A stretch of 64,000 bases of DNA from the NCBI GenBank assembly GCA_003254925.1, contig QANZ01043826.1, positions 130,810 to 194,809 on the forward strand, in the 5' to 3' direction. The stretch comes from Chamaecrista fasciculata. Its lineage: Eukaryota > Streptophyta > Magnoliopsida > Fabales > Fabaceae. A model generated the notes under the pieces. That model ran no database searches. It was given only the letters and a program-made list of their open reading frames with translations, and was not told the DNA's origin. The first letter of the stretch is position 1. Every line of letters starts with the position of its first letter. Both the position numbers and the translations under genes were made by a program. This document shows positions 10,845 through 22,062 of the stretch, piece after piece.

Positions 10845-11165
10845 GGCTAAAGTGCAATTTTGATCCTATAATTTTGGCACAGGTCTCAATTTGTTCCCTT
10901 AACTTTTTTTTTTTTTGTAATTTTGGTCCTATAACTTCTAAAAATGTACCACCGTTGGTCCTAAACTGATTTCCATCCATTTTCTACCGTTAAAGATGAT
11001 TTAACATGCTGAGTTGAATGATGACGTGGAAAATATGAGTGACATGGATTTAACGACAAATAATGGATGGAAATCAGCTTGAGACTGACGGTGAAACGTT
11101 TTCAAAAGTTATGGAACCGAAATTGCAACAAAATAAAGTTATGGGACCAAAAGTGTAGTTTAGCC
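10845..11165. mobile_element. Mutator-type foldback MITE, family A copy 1 (321 bp)
   Basis: The element starts GGCTAAAGTGCAATTTTG and ends with an inverse closing TTTAGCC. A perfect 9-bp duplication, tataaaaat, flanks it at 10836-10844 and 11166-11174, the classic Mutator-like TSD length. The arms contain phrases such as TTTTGGTCC and AAAGTTATGG. The same family recurs at 21294-21763. It carries no coding frame. Confidence 0.85.
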
Positions 11166-11174
11166 TATAAAAAT

Positions 11175-12881
11175 TATTATTTAATTTTTAAATTTATATA
11201 AATCAATAAATTAATTATTAAATAATTAAAATATATATTTTAACCCATAAAATATTGTAATTTTTAAGATTTAATTAATGTGATATTTTAATTATTGAAT
11301 TTGAAATGATTATACATATTTTAAAAATGAAATTGTATAATTTTATTATTTAAAAATGAATTTATTAAATCGATATATATGAAGTTAAAATGGTTAAATT
11401 AGAAAAAGAAGAAGAAAAAGAAACACGTAAAAACAAAAGAGCATGAAAAGCGCAATGGGTTTGGGTTATGGGGTTACGTAAGTCAAAGGTGAAACAATAG
11501 ACCAAGGAAAGCACGACACTCTCTCAAACCCATAATAATAGCGTAATCCCACCGTCGCTGACGTCACCCACACGTGAACCTATTATTACCTTTAACTTTA
11601 CCTTTTCCTTTCCCTTTACCATGTGGGACATGGCCCCACATTCTCACGTGCGCTTTTTTTATTCTTCTTCTTCTTCTCCTTCTTTCTTTATTCATCCTAT
11701 CATCCTATGAATATGATGATCTGTTTCCTAATTAATCCATGACCATATGACCAACTAGCAACGTGTCCATCGCTACTGTGTTTTCCTGATCACCCTTATT
11801 TTATTACTTCATCTCACTTTCCTCAATTTAACTATGGTGGACTTTGTGTTTCACATCTGTCTTGTGCAATCCCGATAACCCCCACTTTTATTTTATTCGT
11901 TTATGATTAGTAAGTAATTAATTATTCCCACACTTTGCGGCATCAGGATGTTGAATTATATGATTTTTCTATTGGGAAAGGAAATTAGGTGTTTGGTAGC
12001 CAAGCTTCATTCCAACCTTGTTTCCCTTTTCTTCTTTGTTCTTTTATGGGATTGTCTTCCATCACTCTGAATATATCTTTTCTTTCCCTTTCCATCATCT
12101 CATTCATACTTAATAATCTCGTCCCATCATTAAGTCAACCCCTCTAATGTTTTTATCCCCTGATTAGACTCTTAACCACTTTTCTATTTCTTTTTAATTC
12201 CCTGGTCAAGCAAGAAACGTTTGTTTAGAGGATGCATCCAACCACTTCTAGAACCCAAGTTAATTTACATTTTTCAGCTGATTGGTAATGACACTTGGAA
12301 GTTTTGGAGTCGTGTTTTTAATTCCGAATACAACCAAACCATGATGCAACTGTTTTGCTTATTTCCTAGCAACTGAAAATCCACGATAGAGACCTCAATC
12401 TTGCACGTACAAGTTATGTCCCAAATTTGTTGCAATAAAACTAGGGCGTTTAGTGCACCATAAAAACACAAGTTACAATATCAAAATGGTACAAACTCAC
12501 ACAAAACAAAAGTTAAAGAAGACTTTTCATTATTATCCTTTTGTTTCGACAACTGTTGGTTAAGGTACTAAAAAGTCCATTCTCATTTCTCAGATATTCC
12601 AAATGCACAGGTTACTCCTTTCCCCCAACAAATTTGAGAACAAATAGATTAATATCCAGAACTATGAAAAGACAAATAAAATGCCAAAAATCCAATAAGG
12701 CCTTGGAGATTGAAGAGAAACACTATCCCGGAGATCCTAAATACCAAAAATTAGAGATCAGGATGTATGTAACTTTCCATTGCTTCAGGAAGGTTGAAGT
12801 TGAAGGGTCAAAATGGAACAGAGTATTTAATAAATGAGCTGTACACTTTAGAGAATTGAAATGACAGTTTCTTGTCTTCCT
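11175..12881. other. Intergenic DNA downstream of the ARF gene
   Basis: No coding family was recognised. ACGTG-type motifs (for example CACACGTGAACC near 11570) and CTT runs occur, but no transcript can be assigned. The part nearest 12882 should hold the 3' UTR of the minus-strand ARF gene. Confidence 0.5.
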
Positions 12882-15201
12882 CTACACTCTTACATTGTCG
12901 CTGCTAGAATCCATTAGAATCGTCAACCTTCTGGCTGTTTTTGTAAAGTCACTGCAAAAATCAGCAGCAACCAGATGAACATGTCAGTCTGAAAATTGGA
13001 TTGTAATAAAGGAAAAAAAATTAACCAACCACGGATAGAAACAACAAACAAGAGCTTCATGGTTTTTACTTTTTACCTGAATGGTTCATCTCCAAGGTGC
13101 TTGACTGCCCCAGTTATATCACGATAAAGCACACGGCTCACCAATTCAGATTTCTCAATGCCAAACAAGTCTTCCAGCTTCTTATACAATTCATCATAAG
13201 ACCTAAGCAACGACAGATCCAATGTGCGACCTACATCTTCTGATTCCATAAAAACTTTACAGTGACCAGTCTCCAAATTTGCATCAACTTCCTTATGCCA
13301 CTGGAGCTTGTCAGAAGAAGAACGCTGGGTTTGAAGAGCAGACCCAGAACCATCAGAAAAGTTGGTTAATTTATTAGCATTATTTGCATTGGAGGAGCTA
13401 TTTTCTGTAAGAACAGGGGAGATTGTATCAGCAGAGCAAGTGAGAGAGATTTGCTGCTCACTAAGTATGGTTCTTCCAAAAAGCACAAGGTGGGGTGTCT
13501 TGATATCATCCTGTTTCTTTGAAGAGTCATCAGCAGAAGTTGCTATGGATAGTACACAAGAGACGTTCTCACTCATGCTGGGCTTTTTCAGGATAGTGGG
13601 GTTGTTGTTATTATTGGGAATCCTCAAAGTAGAAGCAAAGTGAGTGTGATCAAGTGGCGGGAAACCAGTCGGAAATAGAGTTGACTGAAGTTTACTGAGG
13701 TGGGGATGATCGGACAATGATGATAGACCAAAATGAGGATGATGCCTGGCTCCCTGCATGCCAGCAGGAGAAGTTTCTGGAAGACAGTGAAAGGGATAAC
13801 TAGGCCCTAGAATATGGTGGTGGTTGCTGGGGAATGTAGGAACAGGAATTTGGCCTTCAAATGGAAAATCATGATGTTGATGAGGCAATCTCATTTTCTT
13901 CAGTGGTGGTGAGAAAGAAGAAGGATGGATTGTAGGCATGTTGGATACCAATTCAACCAGCCACGGACTCACTTTCTTCACATTTTGAAGCAAATCTGGC
14001 TCATCCCACGTAACCTTCAAGAAAAGAAAAATAACACTAATCAACAATGACCTCATTTGTATGGGTATTGAGAGAGGATCAGGATCAGGATTGGGATTAT
14101 TACCTGGAGAAGCCTCCAAGGCGAGTCAGGCCAGCGAAGGGGATCAGCCAGTTGAACTGAAGAAATGGTTCCCATGAACCAACTAATCCTGGAGGAATCC
14201 TCTGTTTCAAAGGCCATCTTGAACCTCATTCCAGGAGACCACCTAATTTGAAGTGCTGCTTTAACCAATGAGGCCTTCACACAGAACTCGGGAGTACTAG
14301 CTCGTGGGTAAAACACAACCTCAAAAGCCTGCCCTTTAGCAGCAACACTTGCAGCTTCCAAAACTGCTTCTGCCTTCACTTTCCCTCTTGAGATCAATCC
14401 ATTGGCATCCCCGTTTCTTAAGAATTTGTTATCGTCTTCCCTCAAGAAAGCTGAGAATCCTCCATAAGGTATATGACAATTCCCACCTGCTGGATTCCAG
14501 CCTGATGAAGAGTCAGGTCCACCACTAACACCTCTTTTAGCACGCCTGATTCCAACACACAGATCTCCATTCTCGGCTCTTAAAAACACAATTGAATCCC
14601 CAGCAACAAGCTTCTTGTGATTCACGAAAGTACTCCACCCAGTCGTCAAAAGATGCCGCCTTGGCGTGCCTCTGTAAATATGCCTGAATTTCCATGTCTC
14701 CCCATGAACATCCTTAGCAAGAATGGTCTGAACAGGAGGTTCCGCAGAGTAATCTAAGCGAGGAAAAATCGTCTCTGCACAATATCTAGGAACAGAAAAC
14801 CCACCGCCATTGTTGGCATCAGATTGTGTCAAGGTTTTTGCAAATGAAGAGGGTTTACCTTGCGTTTCAGAGCCGTTGATACTACTATGATCGTTGTCAT
14901 AATCAACCTCATTCTCATTCAGAGGAAGAAGCCTGATTTTTGCATACACCTCGTCGGTCTCAGGATCAGCCATGTATTTTATAGCTGCGACTCTGCATAG
15001 AATTTGAGGTGGGATTTTAGGGCAAGCCCTGAAATCAACAGGTCCACATGCATGTTCTGCGTGACCCTGAGGAAAGTAGAAAACTTTAGCGTTCACCGGC
15101 GGCATTTGCACCATCCCGCCGGCACAAGCATGCCAGAGCTGAGGATCCAAACACTTGTCCACCTCTTTTAATTTCTCCTTCGAATCCATAAACGTAATCA
15201 T
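12882..15201 (-). CDS. ARF16: Auxin response factor, ARF10/16 clade (miR160-regulated), 701 aa
   Basis: Three coding exons (15201-14104, 14014-13077, 12951-12882) join at GT-AG borders into 701 codons plus a TAG stop. Start MITFMDSKEK was chosen over an ATG 11 codons upstream because it leads directly to the family N-terminus. The N-terminal dimerisation region includes LDPQLWHACAGGM at 18-30. The B3 DNA-binding domain spans about 119-222 (FAKTLTQSDANNGGGFSVPR). The auxin-response/ancillary domain covers about 280-385. The middle region is Pro/Ser/His-rich without Q-rich stretches, as in repressor ARFs. A C-terminal PB1 domain lies at about 612-695 (GHCKVF, then YRDITGAVKHLGDEPF). The family binds TGTCTC-type elements in the nucleus and represses auxin genes. 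A perfect-frame miR160 site at residues 450-456 places it in the ARF10/16/17 clade, and the PB1 domain excludes ARF17. ARF10 versus ARF16 is not certain. Confidence 0.94.
13743..13763 (-). promoter_or_regulatory. miR160 target site in ARF mRNA
   Basis: Read on the plus strand, these 21 bases match the known miR160 sequence except for C instead of U at position 15, which leaves a G:U pair in the mRNA duplex. On the coding strand it encodes AGMQGAR, the conserved peptide at this site in ARF10/16/17 proteins. Cleavage is expected opposite miRNA positions 10-11. Basis: miR160 sequence from established knowledge, match seen directly. Confidence 0.93.
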
Positions 15202-15240
15202 CTTAATTGGATGAAGAGGATGGTTCCCACACAAGTTTTA

Positions 15241-15646
15241 CTGCAAAATTTCTGCAACTGTATGAATTTCCCAATCCAAGTGAAAGGAGGAGGATAGGAT
15301 AGGCATATAAATAGTATTATTATGGGCTATGACTTTTGGATCAGTAAAGTGCATTCCATGAAATTCTCACCTGAAAAAGCATATATGATCACAGCAAAGC
15401 TGAAAATATCAGAACTTGTGCCGCTAGTTCGCCACGAATCAGAGAAACCGTGCCAATTGATTGATTGCAAATGAATTTATGGAAGATCTCTTTACTCAAT
15501 TACCGAAGCCCAATCAAGTGGAAGCCGAGAATGGTTGAGAGCCCCAGTTTTGGTGACAAACCAGGGAACCAAAACCACAAACGCTAAAAGGTATCATTAA
15601 TAGAAGCAGAAAGGGCGTGTGTTGAAAAATTTGAGGAGGGTCTTAC
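15241..15646 (-). other. Probable 5'-UTR intron of the ARF gene
   Basis: On the minus strand a donor CATCG|GTAAGA lies at 15647/15646 and an acceptor TTTTGCAG ends at 15241, about 40 bases upstream of the ATG. The 5' leader would continue from 15647 upward. Inferred from splice consensus only. Confidence 0.5.
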
Positions 15647-15919
15647 CGATGCCCGTTCTGACCAAGTGGATGGATATCCAGCACAAAGTTTTAAATTTTT
15701 AAAACAAGATAGTTACAAGGTGAGAATTATAGGAAGGAAAAGTAGGAGAGAAACCGATAGAAAATTAGGTGAAGAAAGCAAAGTTCAAGATCTAGAGCAG
15801 AGCAGAGTTTGGCGTGTCGGATACAAGAAAAGAAGGGGGAAGACGGTAGAAGTGGCAGAAAATTGAGAATTAACGATGAGTGAATCTTGAAAAGGAAAAA
15901 GGCATGGGATGAAGTGTAG

Positions 15920-15939
15920 GAGAGAGAGAGAGAGAGAGA
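15920..15939. repeat. GA microsatellite in the likely ARF leader or promoter
   Basis: Ten GA units, read as CT on the ARF strand. CT/GA tracts are common in plant 5' leaders and core promoters. Confidence 0.8.
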
Positions 15940-16599
15940 TCCAGTCCAGAGTGTTGAAGAGCAGAGGAGGCAGTGAAGCAGAGAAAGAGAGAGAGAAAGG
16001 GATTTTAGAGGGAAGGATGAAATGAAAGAGTACAAAAGCAGGCCACGCAGGAAAATAACAGAAAAGAGCTGATAGTCAGTGTTTAACGACAAAATTGAAG
16101 TAAGGGGGTAGTGGTCTGATATTTCTGAAAGCGGAGAGGTGTGCTTGTGTTTCTTCTTCCTTCTTGTGTTAGTGTTATGTTTGCAATCTTTGTTTTGCGT
16201 TCACGCTTTCTCTCTTTTTTAATATTTGGACCATGGATGGACCATTCAGCTTCCTCTGTTTCTGCTTTATCATCTGTCTTCGCAACTAGAAACCAACGCT
16301 CCTGTGAAGCGCGTGAGAAGAAAGTTGAGAAAAGCCAATTTAGGTGACCCCACAATGCGAGTGAGTGCAAGGAGGAGCAAGCCTTATTATTCTACTTCCC
16401 GGTTTAATCATCTATACACGCGCCGCTTTTTCAAGTCACTTACTACCTTCCCTTTTATGTTTGAAGAATATAGTAGGCTTTTGATAGAAAATGAAAACAG
16501 AGTAGGCTTTGATAGTGTGATCATTGTCCTTAAGGAAATTAAGCCCCCACTATTTGTATGCTGCTGGGTGTTTATGACAGATTTCCTCCAGGATTTACA

Positions 16600-16975
16600 A
16601 AACCTGGTGTTATAGCCAGCAATACTATTACACCTTCTGAACACAAAACAGAGAAAGATAAGTTGAATATGAGATACTCTGTTTTTTGAGAAGAAGTGTT
16701 ATTTATAGGAAAAATCTGAACAGATACAACCTTTCAGATTCTAACACAAATAACAGGTTACAACCTTTCATAAATGAACATTCATATCTGTTTAAAAGTG
16801 AACAATCACGTCTCTTCAGGATTAAACTGAATTCTCTATAAATAATGAATGTTCATGACTGTTCATGAATGGGCACTTCTCTATTTATAATTCGAATTAA
16901 TTAATTAATTAATCAATTCGAAAAAAACAATAATTAAACTTAATTATTAGCGAGAAGCGCAATTGCCCCAAGTGT
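16600..16975 (-). mobile_element. Possible LTR remnant (Copia-like)
   Basis: On the minus strand the sequence runs from ACACTTGGGGCAATTGCG next to the single N at 16976, through a TATAAATA-type box (16697-16710) and AAAACAGAGTATCTC, to about 16600. This resembles the promoter and leader architecture of plant LTRs. No matching second LTR or TSD was seen. Low confidence. Confidence 0.3.
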
Positions 16976-16976
16976 N
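16976..16976. other. Single-N position
   Basis: One N lies between the LTR-like remnant and the LINE relic. Unlike the Ns at 44383 and 58955, no direct copy was seen on its two sides. Confidence 0.95.
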
Positions 16977-17028
16977 AACACCAAACCAAACTTACAACAA
17001 AAAAAACCAGAAACCAGAAAGCAACAAA

Positions 17029-18396
17029 CTAACCCACACCAGAACTCTCAAACACATCAGAACAATCTCTAACAAAAATAGCTTCAAGAGGAGATGGTGG
17101 CAAAATCACCCAACCCCAAGGGCACATCTCCCTAGTTCCATGTTTGGCTAACCAATCAGCTGCCAAATTAGCACTCCTCCTAATAGAGGAGACAACAAAC
17201 CCAGAATTAACAATCAACAAATCAATTATATCCTTCAAAATGGCACTACATTCCCAGTGCACATTCTCCACCCTCTTCACAACTGCCATAACCAGTTCAA
17301 GGCAATCAGATTCCAGAATGACACTTCTCCACCCAATACACACAGCCATGTTGATAGCCCTTCTCATAGCTTCTGCTTCAGCCATGAATGCAGACGAAAC
17401 ACAGCATGGACCACTTGCACCATCAATTACCTTTCTTTCTGCACTTCTCACCACAATCCCAAAACCACCCTTCCCATAAGAAGCAGTAAAAGATCCATCA
17501 AAATTTATCTTCAAAGAACCACTTGGAGGAGGGCTCCATCTGACATTAGAAGTACTGCACAACACCTTACCACCCCCTTGCACAGTAGCTTTCGAATTCC
17601 AGAATTCCATCGCACAATGTGAGATTCTTGCACATACAGCAACAGGGTCAACTTGCACATGCTCAAACACTACAGTACATCTCTCCTTCCATATTATCCA
17701 ACATGCAAAACCAAAGAAACATTTTGCAAGCTCATCCAACCCAGCATTACCCAACAACATATACTCACACCAGCTTCCAAAGCAAGTAACTTGAGCAAGA
17801 TTAACTCTCATACAACAACCAAACCAAACTCTCTGCACCCATTCACAAGTAAGCAACAAATGCTCCACAGTCTCATCTTCCTTCCCACAAATAGGGCAGC
17901 TAGGATCATTACCACACCTTCTTCTGCACAAATTAAATTTTGTAGCTATAGCACCTGTACAAGCCCTCCAAAGGAAATGTTGAACCTTTGGAGGGAAGCA
18001 ACCCTTCCATATAGCACTCCACAACTTCTCTGAGCAAACAAACGATGAACTAGCCCCATACTGAGGCTTAACCTCCACCTCATTCCTAGCAAAATAATAT
18101 CCACTTTTAACAGTGTAAATTCCATCTCTAGTAGCACACCATATTCTTCTATCATCTCTAAAACTCCTGGACAAAGGAATACTACTAATAGCCTCAGCTT
18201 CTTCTTTAGTAATTAACTGCCTTATTCTACCCAAACACCATCTTCCATTACAAATAATGTCCTCCACCTTCTCTACACTATCAGTCCCAATAACCTGAGA
18301 GCTCAATTTATTCCCCAGCAACCCATGTATCCATTTGTCATGCCAAATCTTAATGCTTTTACCATTACCAACAGACCAGCACAGTTTCTTTCTCAA
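17029..18396 (-). pseudogene. 5'-truncated LINE ORF2 relic: zinc-binding and RNase H domains
   Basis: An uninterrupted 455-codon frame carries the last part of a plant non-LTR retrotransposon ORF2. The N-terminal part (SVGNGKSIKIWHDKWI) is the end of the reverse-transcriptase region. The zf-RVT region follows, with CRRRCGNDPSCPICGKEDE and HLLLTCEWVQRVW. The plant-type RNase H domain begins at INFDGSF and keeps the acidic residues of INFDGS, EAEAMRRAI and ESDCLELV, then RRSANLAADWLA. An in-frame stop just beyond 18396 and the absence of the polymerase core show 5' truncation. The open frame suggests a relatively young copy. It could alternatively be annotated as a stand-alone RNase H-like gene, but the upstream zf-RVT makes LINE origin clear. 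Confidence 0.85.
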
Positions 18397-18409
18397 AATT
18401 TCTCTACCT

Positions 18410-20590
18410 TATTTTACAACTTTGTTAATATCATCAAATTATTTAAAATCCTTTTATTTACTATAATAGAACTATAATTATATATTACATCTTTCATAAT
18501 TTTAACTAATGCTTTTGTTGAAAAAAATATCTTTTATTCCCACTCTCATAATTAAAAGTTGTTTTTTACTTTTTCTGTGCCTAACTTTCATGCGTTGGTT
18601 TTGGGAGCAACGCGTCTAAAGAAATAAAGTAAATTAAAATTAATTCCGACCAAAAAATTAATTATTCTGTTTAATTAATCAAATATATATATATATAATG
18701 AAGACAGTTATTGTGTATAGTTAAAATGTCAAGATCTAGTTTTATACTATATACTTAGGGGTGTGGTTATGGAGAAAAAAAAAACAAATAAGAGGAGGAA
18801 TTATAAAATCTCTCTTGTTTGAAAGGTTGAGTATTAGAGGAAAATATAATGAATATCATAGATTAATTGATTAATGTTTTTTACGTAAATTTATTATGTT
18901 TTATATTGAGATGTTTTTCAGAGAGGTTTAAAACTTTAAATATTTAAATAAAAAGTAAAAAAAAAAAGGAACCATTCTCGTGGTATGTAAATAGTCAAAC
19001 ATGAAACTAATAAAATATAATAAAATTTCGTCAAGTTCTAAAATCTAATTTGGTGTAAATGTAAGTTATTAGGCCATAAATAATGTTGAAACCTATTAGC
19101 AATGCAAGGTTTAGAACCGTTTTGAATTCACTATGAATGTTGGTGGATATTAAGAACATTATTAATAAGTAATTAATATGCCGAGTTAAGAAGGTGGGGA
19201 GAATCTTGGTGACAACAGGGAATAGTCAATCGATATCTCTCCAAGGGGCGAGAGTGAATGAGGTTTGAATCCAATCATGAGTCATTAAAACCTGTTCTTC
19301 CAAACCTATATTTATATTTAAGAAAAATGAAATTTATTTATTTAGGAGGTGGAACATGGGTTAGAAATAAATAGAGTTAATATATGAAATGGAATATGAA
19401 AAAAGAAAATAAAAAAGAAAAATGAGAAGTAGAAGAAAGTGACAAGACTGAAAACATTCAAATAGCTAGGTAGCTAGCATAAGCAGGTTAGCGGATAAGG
19501 TGGGTTTGTATAGGTTGAGCTATGTGAGAGTTTGAGCATATTAATTAGTAATTAATTAAAAGAGAAGAGAAGCACGCAAATTAGAGGAGAGTAGGGTTAA
19601 GACTTAAGTAGGTTTAGATAGAGCCTTAAGTCAGTTTGATATATGGATTATATTGTTATTATCATAATTATAAAGACTAAAATATTTTATTTTTAATATT
19701 AGATACAATGTTAAAAAATAATCTTGGGAATAGTTTTTTTCTCTGAAATCTATTAAATAAATGGTTGAGAATAACTATTTTTATCATTATCATAGTTGAC
19801 TAATATTGTTATTATCATCATAAATTTTGTTATTGTTAATATTAAAAATTTATCTCCATCACAAATATTTCATATAAATATTAGTAATTTGCACAAAAAA
19901 TAAATTAATAAATTGATTAAGGATAATTTTTCAAAATTACTACTGAAAAAAATATTAAGGATAATTAATAGTTACATAATCATTAATATATTTATTAAAA
20001 ATAAATTCAAAAATGTGTAAAATGATTCTTTAATAATAAAAAATTGAACATAATTTTTAGCAACAAGAATTTGATCTAAATGGTAAACAACTTATTAATA
20101 TGAGATTCAGAAATGGAGGAAGGAAGAAGGATTTGGCAATACATTTGCCAAATGAAGCGGCGCTAAATTTGGGGTGTGGGTCATAGTGGAAGGACACAGC
20201 AAAAAACAAGATGGAGTGTGAGTGAGTGAGCTAGTGAGAAGGTAGGTCACACTCACAATAGAGTCATGAGTCATGAACACTCACTTACACTTACACTTAA
20301 ATGTTGGTTTTGAAAAGCATATGGAAATTGGAAACACACATTTATCGCTTAAATCAACATAAAAACTACAACTGCGAGCAACAAGAAAGGGACTGCCTAA
20401 CCAACCACCAAAGACAAAAACTAAACACACAGACATTACCATATGGCCTATGGGGAGCCCCGTCGCCTGAGCCTCATCAAGGGACCAGCGCTATCATAAA
20501 TCATATACATACATTTGTCATACACGATATTGATACACATACATACATACATGACTTCACCCTCATCTAATATATACAAGCCAAAACCAC
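18410..20590. other. AT-rich intergenic DNA, no gene seen
   Basis: Very AT-rich with repeated short runs of A, T and ATTA. The 89-codon frame at 20301-20570 matches nothing I recognise and ends in a CATA microsatellite-encoded stretch. Confidence 0.55.
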
Positions 20591-20599
20591 ATTTTTAAT

Positions 20600-20870
20600 C
20601 CCCAAATTTCATATCAACTTCTCATATCGATAAGGTACGTTAGACCGACCATCTATTTTGGGTTGATTTGACCCTTTCTACTAAATGGGTCGATTCAGAC
20701 CTAAGTTAAATTACTCAAATACTTCTCAAAGGTCTTATATATACCTCTCTCTCATCTATGACTAAATTTTAATCTCTTTTTGCCTCTCTTATACTCTTAT
20801 ACCACATTGACTTGAGCGATGGAGTCTCGCCGTGGGGGGCCTCCCCCACAACTGGGCTAACCCACTGTAA
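20600..20870 (+). mobile_element. Possible LTR fragment (Gypsy-like)
   Basis: The phrases CTTATACCACATTGACTTGAG and GAGTCTCGCCGTGGGG resemble the distal part of plant Gypsy LTRs. No boundaries, TSD or partner LTR could be identified. This is a resemblance call. Confidence 0.3.
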
Positions 20871-21293
20871 ACACTAGAGACACAGAATTGGTCAGAGATC
20901 TAAAATGACTTATGAGATGTCATTTCTAAAGTTTGTTTATAGTCGATTTCGTCTTCAAAGTTTTAGATTATGATCCATTTTGTTATTTAACATAATTTCA
21001 TCCTATAAATTAATAATAAACTCTACACAAATATTAATCTAAGTTAGGATTTATTTTATTTTTTCATCAATGTTACACTACAAGTTATAAATCACATGAA
21101 ATTTTTTATTAATTCATTGGATAAAGTTATTGTAAACGATAAAATCGATCAAAATGTAAAATTTAAGGATTAAAAGTAACAATAAACAAATTTTGGAGAC
21201 AAAAATGAGAACTGATGAAAATTTTGGGGACCAAAAAGATATTTTTACAATTTTACCTATATGGAAAGAGATTTTGGTTAATAAATAAATTTT

Positions 21294-21763
21294 GGCTAAA
21301 GTGCACTTTTGGTCACATAACTTTGGCAAAGGTCTCAATTTGGTCTCATAATTTTTTTGTTGCAATTTTGGTCCCATAACTTTGGCAAATGTCTCAATTT
21401 GGCCCCATAACTTTTTTTATTGCAATTTTGGTCCCATAACTTCTGAAAACGTTCCACCGTTGGTCCCAAGCTAATTTCCATCTATTTTTTGTTGTTAAAG
21501 ATGATCTGACATACTGAGTTGAATGTCATGACGTAACAAATATGGATGAAGTGGATTTAATAGCAGATAATGGATGAAAATCAGCTTGTGACCAATGGTG
21601 AGACGTTTTCAAAAGTTATGGGACTAAAATTGCAACAAAAAAAGTTATGGGACCAAATTGAGACCTTTGTCAAAGTTATGTGACTAAAATTGCAACAAAA
21701 AAAAGTTATGAGACCAAATTGAGACCTTTGCCAAAATTATGTAACCAAAAGTGCACTTTAGCC
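21294..21763. mobile_element. Mutator-type foldback MITE, family A copy 2 (470 bp)
   Basis: It shares termini (GGCTAAAGTGCA...TTTAGCC) and its central region with the 10845-11165 element. The arms are longer: each contains an extra unit built on TTTTGGTCCCATAACTTTGG. The flanks ataaatttt (21285-21293) and aaaaatttt (21764-21772) match at 8 of 9 positions. It lies about 300 bp upstream of the NPH3-like start codon, so it may sit in that promoter. Confidence 0.82.
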
Positions 21764-22017
21764 AAAAATTTTTGTAAAATAAAAGCGTGACGTGGCTTTT
21801 GAGGTGGGTAACATCGAAGCTGACGCGGCAATGCCAAAAAACAAGGAAGTGCGATTTCCAGATAGCCACGGCCAAGGCAGCCGTTTCCTTCGGTGCTTCA
21901 GTTACTAGCATTTGCATTAGACTCGCTACCTCTCTTCTCCACTTTACTATAATCCCTTCTTTGCATTGCATTATTATCATATCATAATTCATACATACCA
22001 CTTCACTCTCCCCAATT

Positions 22018-22037
22018 CTTCTTCTTCTTCTTCTTCT
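22018..22037 (+). repeat. CTT microsatellite in the NPH3-like 5' leader
   Basis: Six CTT units and a partial seventh end 25 bp upstream of the ATG. Pyrimidine tracts of this type are frequent in plant 5' leaders. Confidence 0.8.
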
Positions 22038-22062
22038 CGCCGTTTCTACGTTTCTCGATTTC

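Noticed and set aside
17144-17622. Two plus-strand frames of 111 and 121 codons
   Set aside because: Antisense to the LINE RNase H region.
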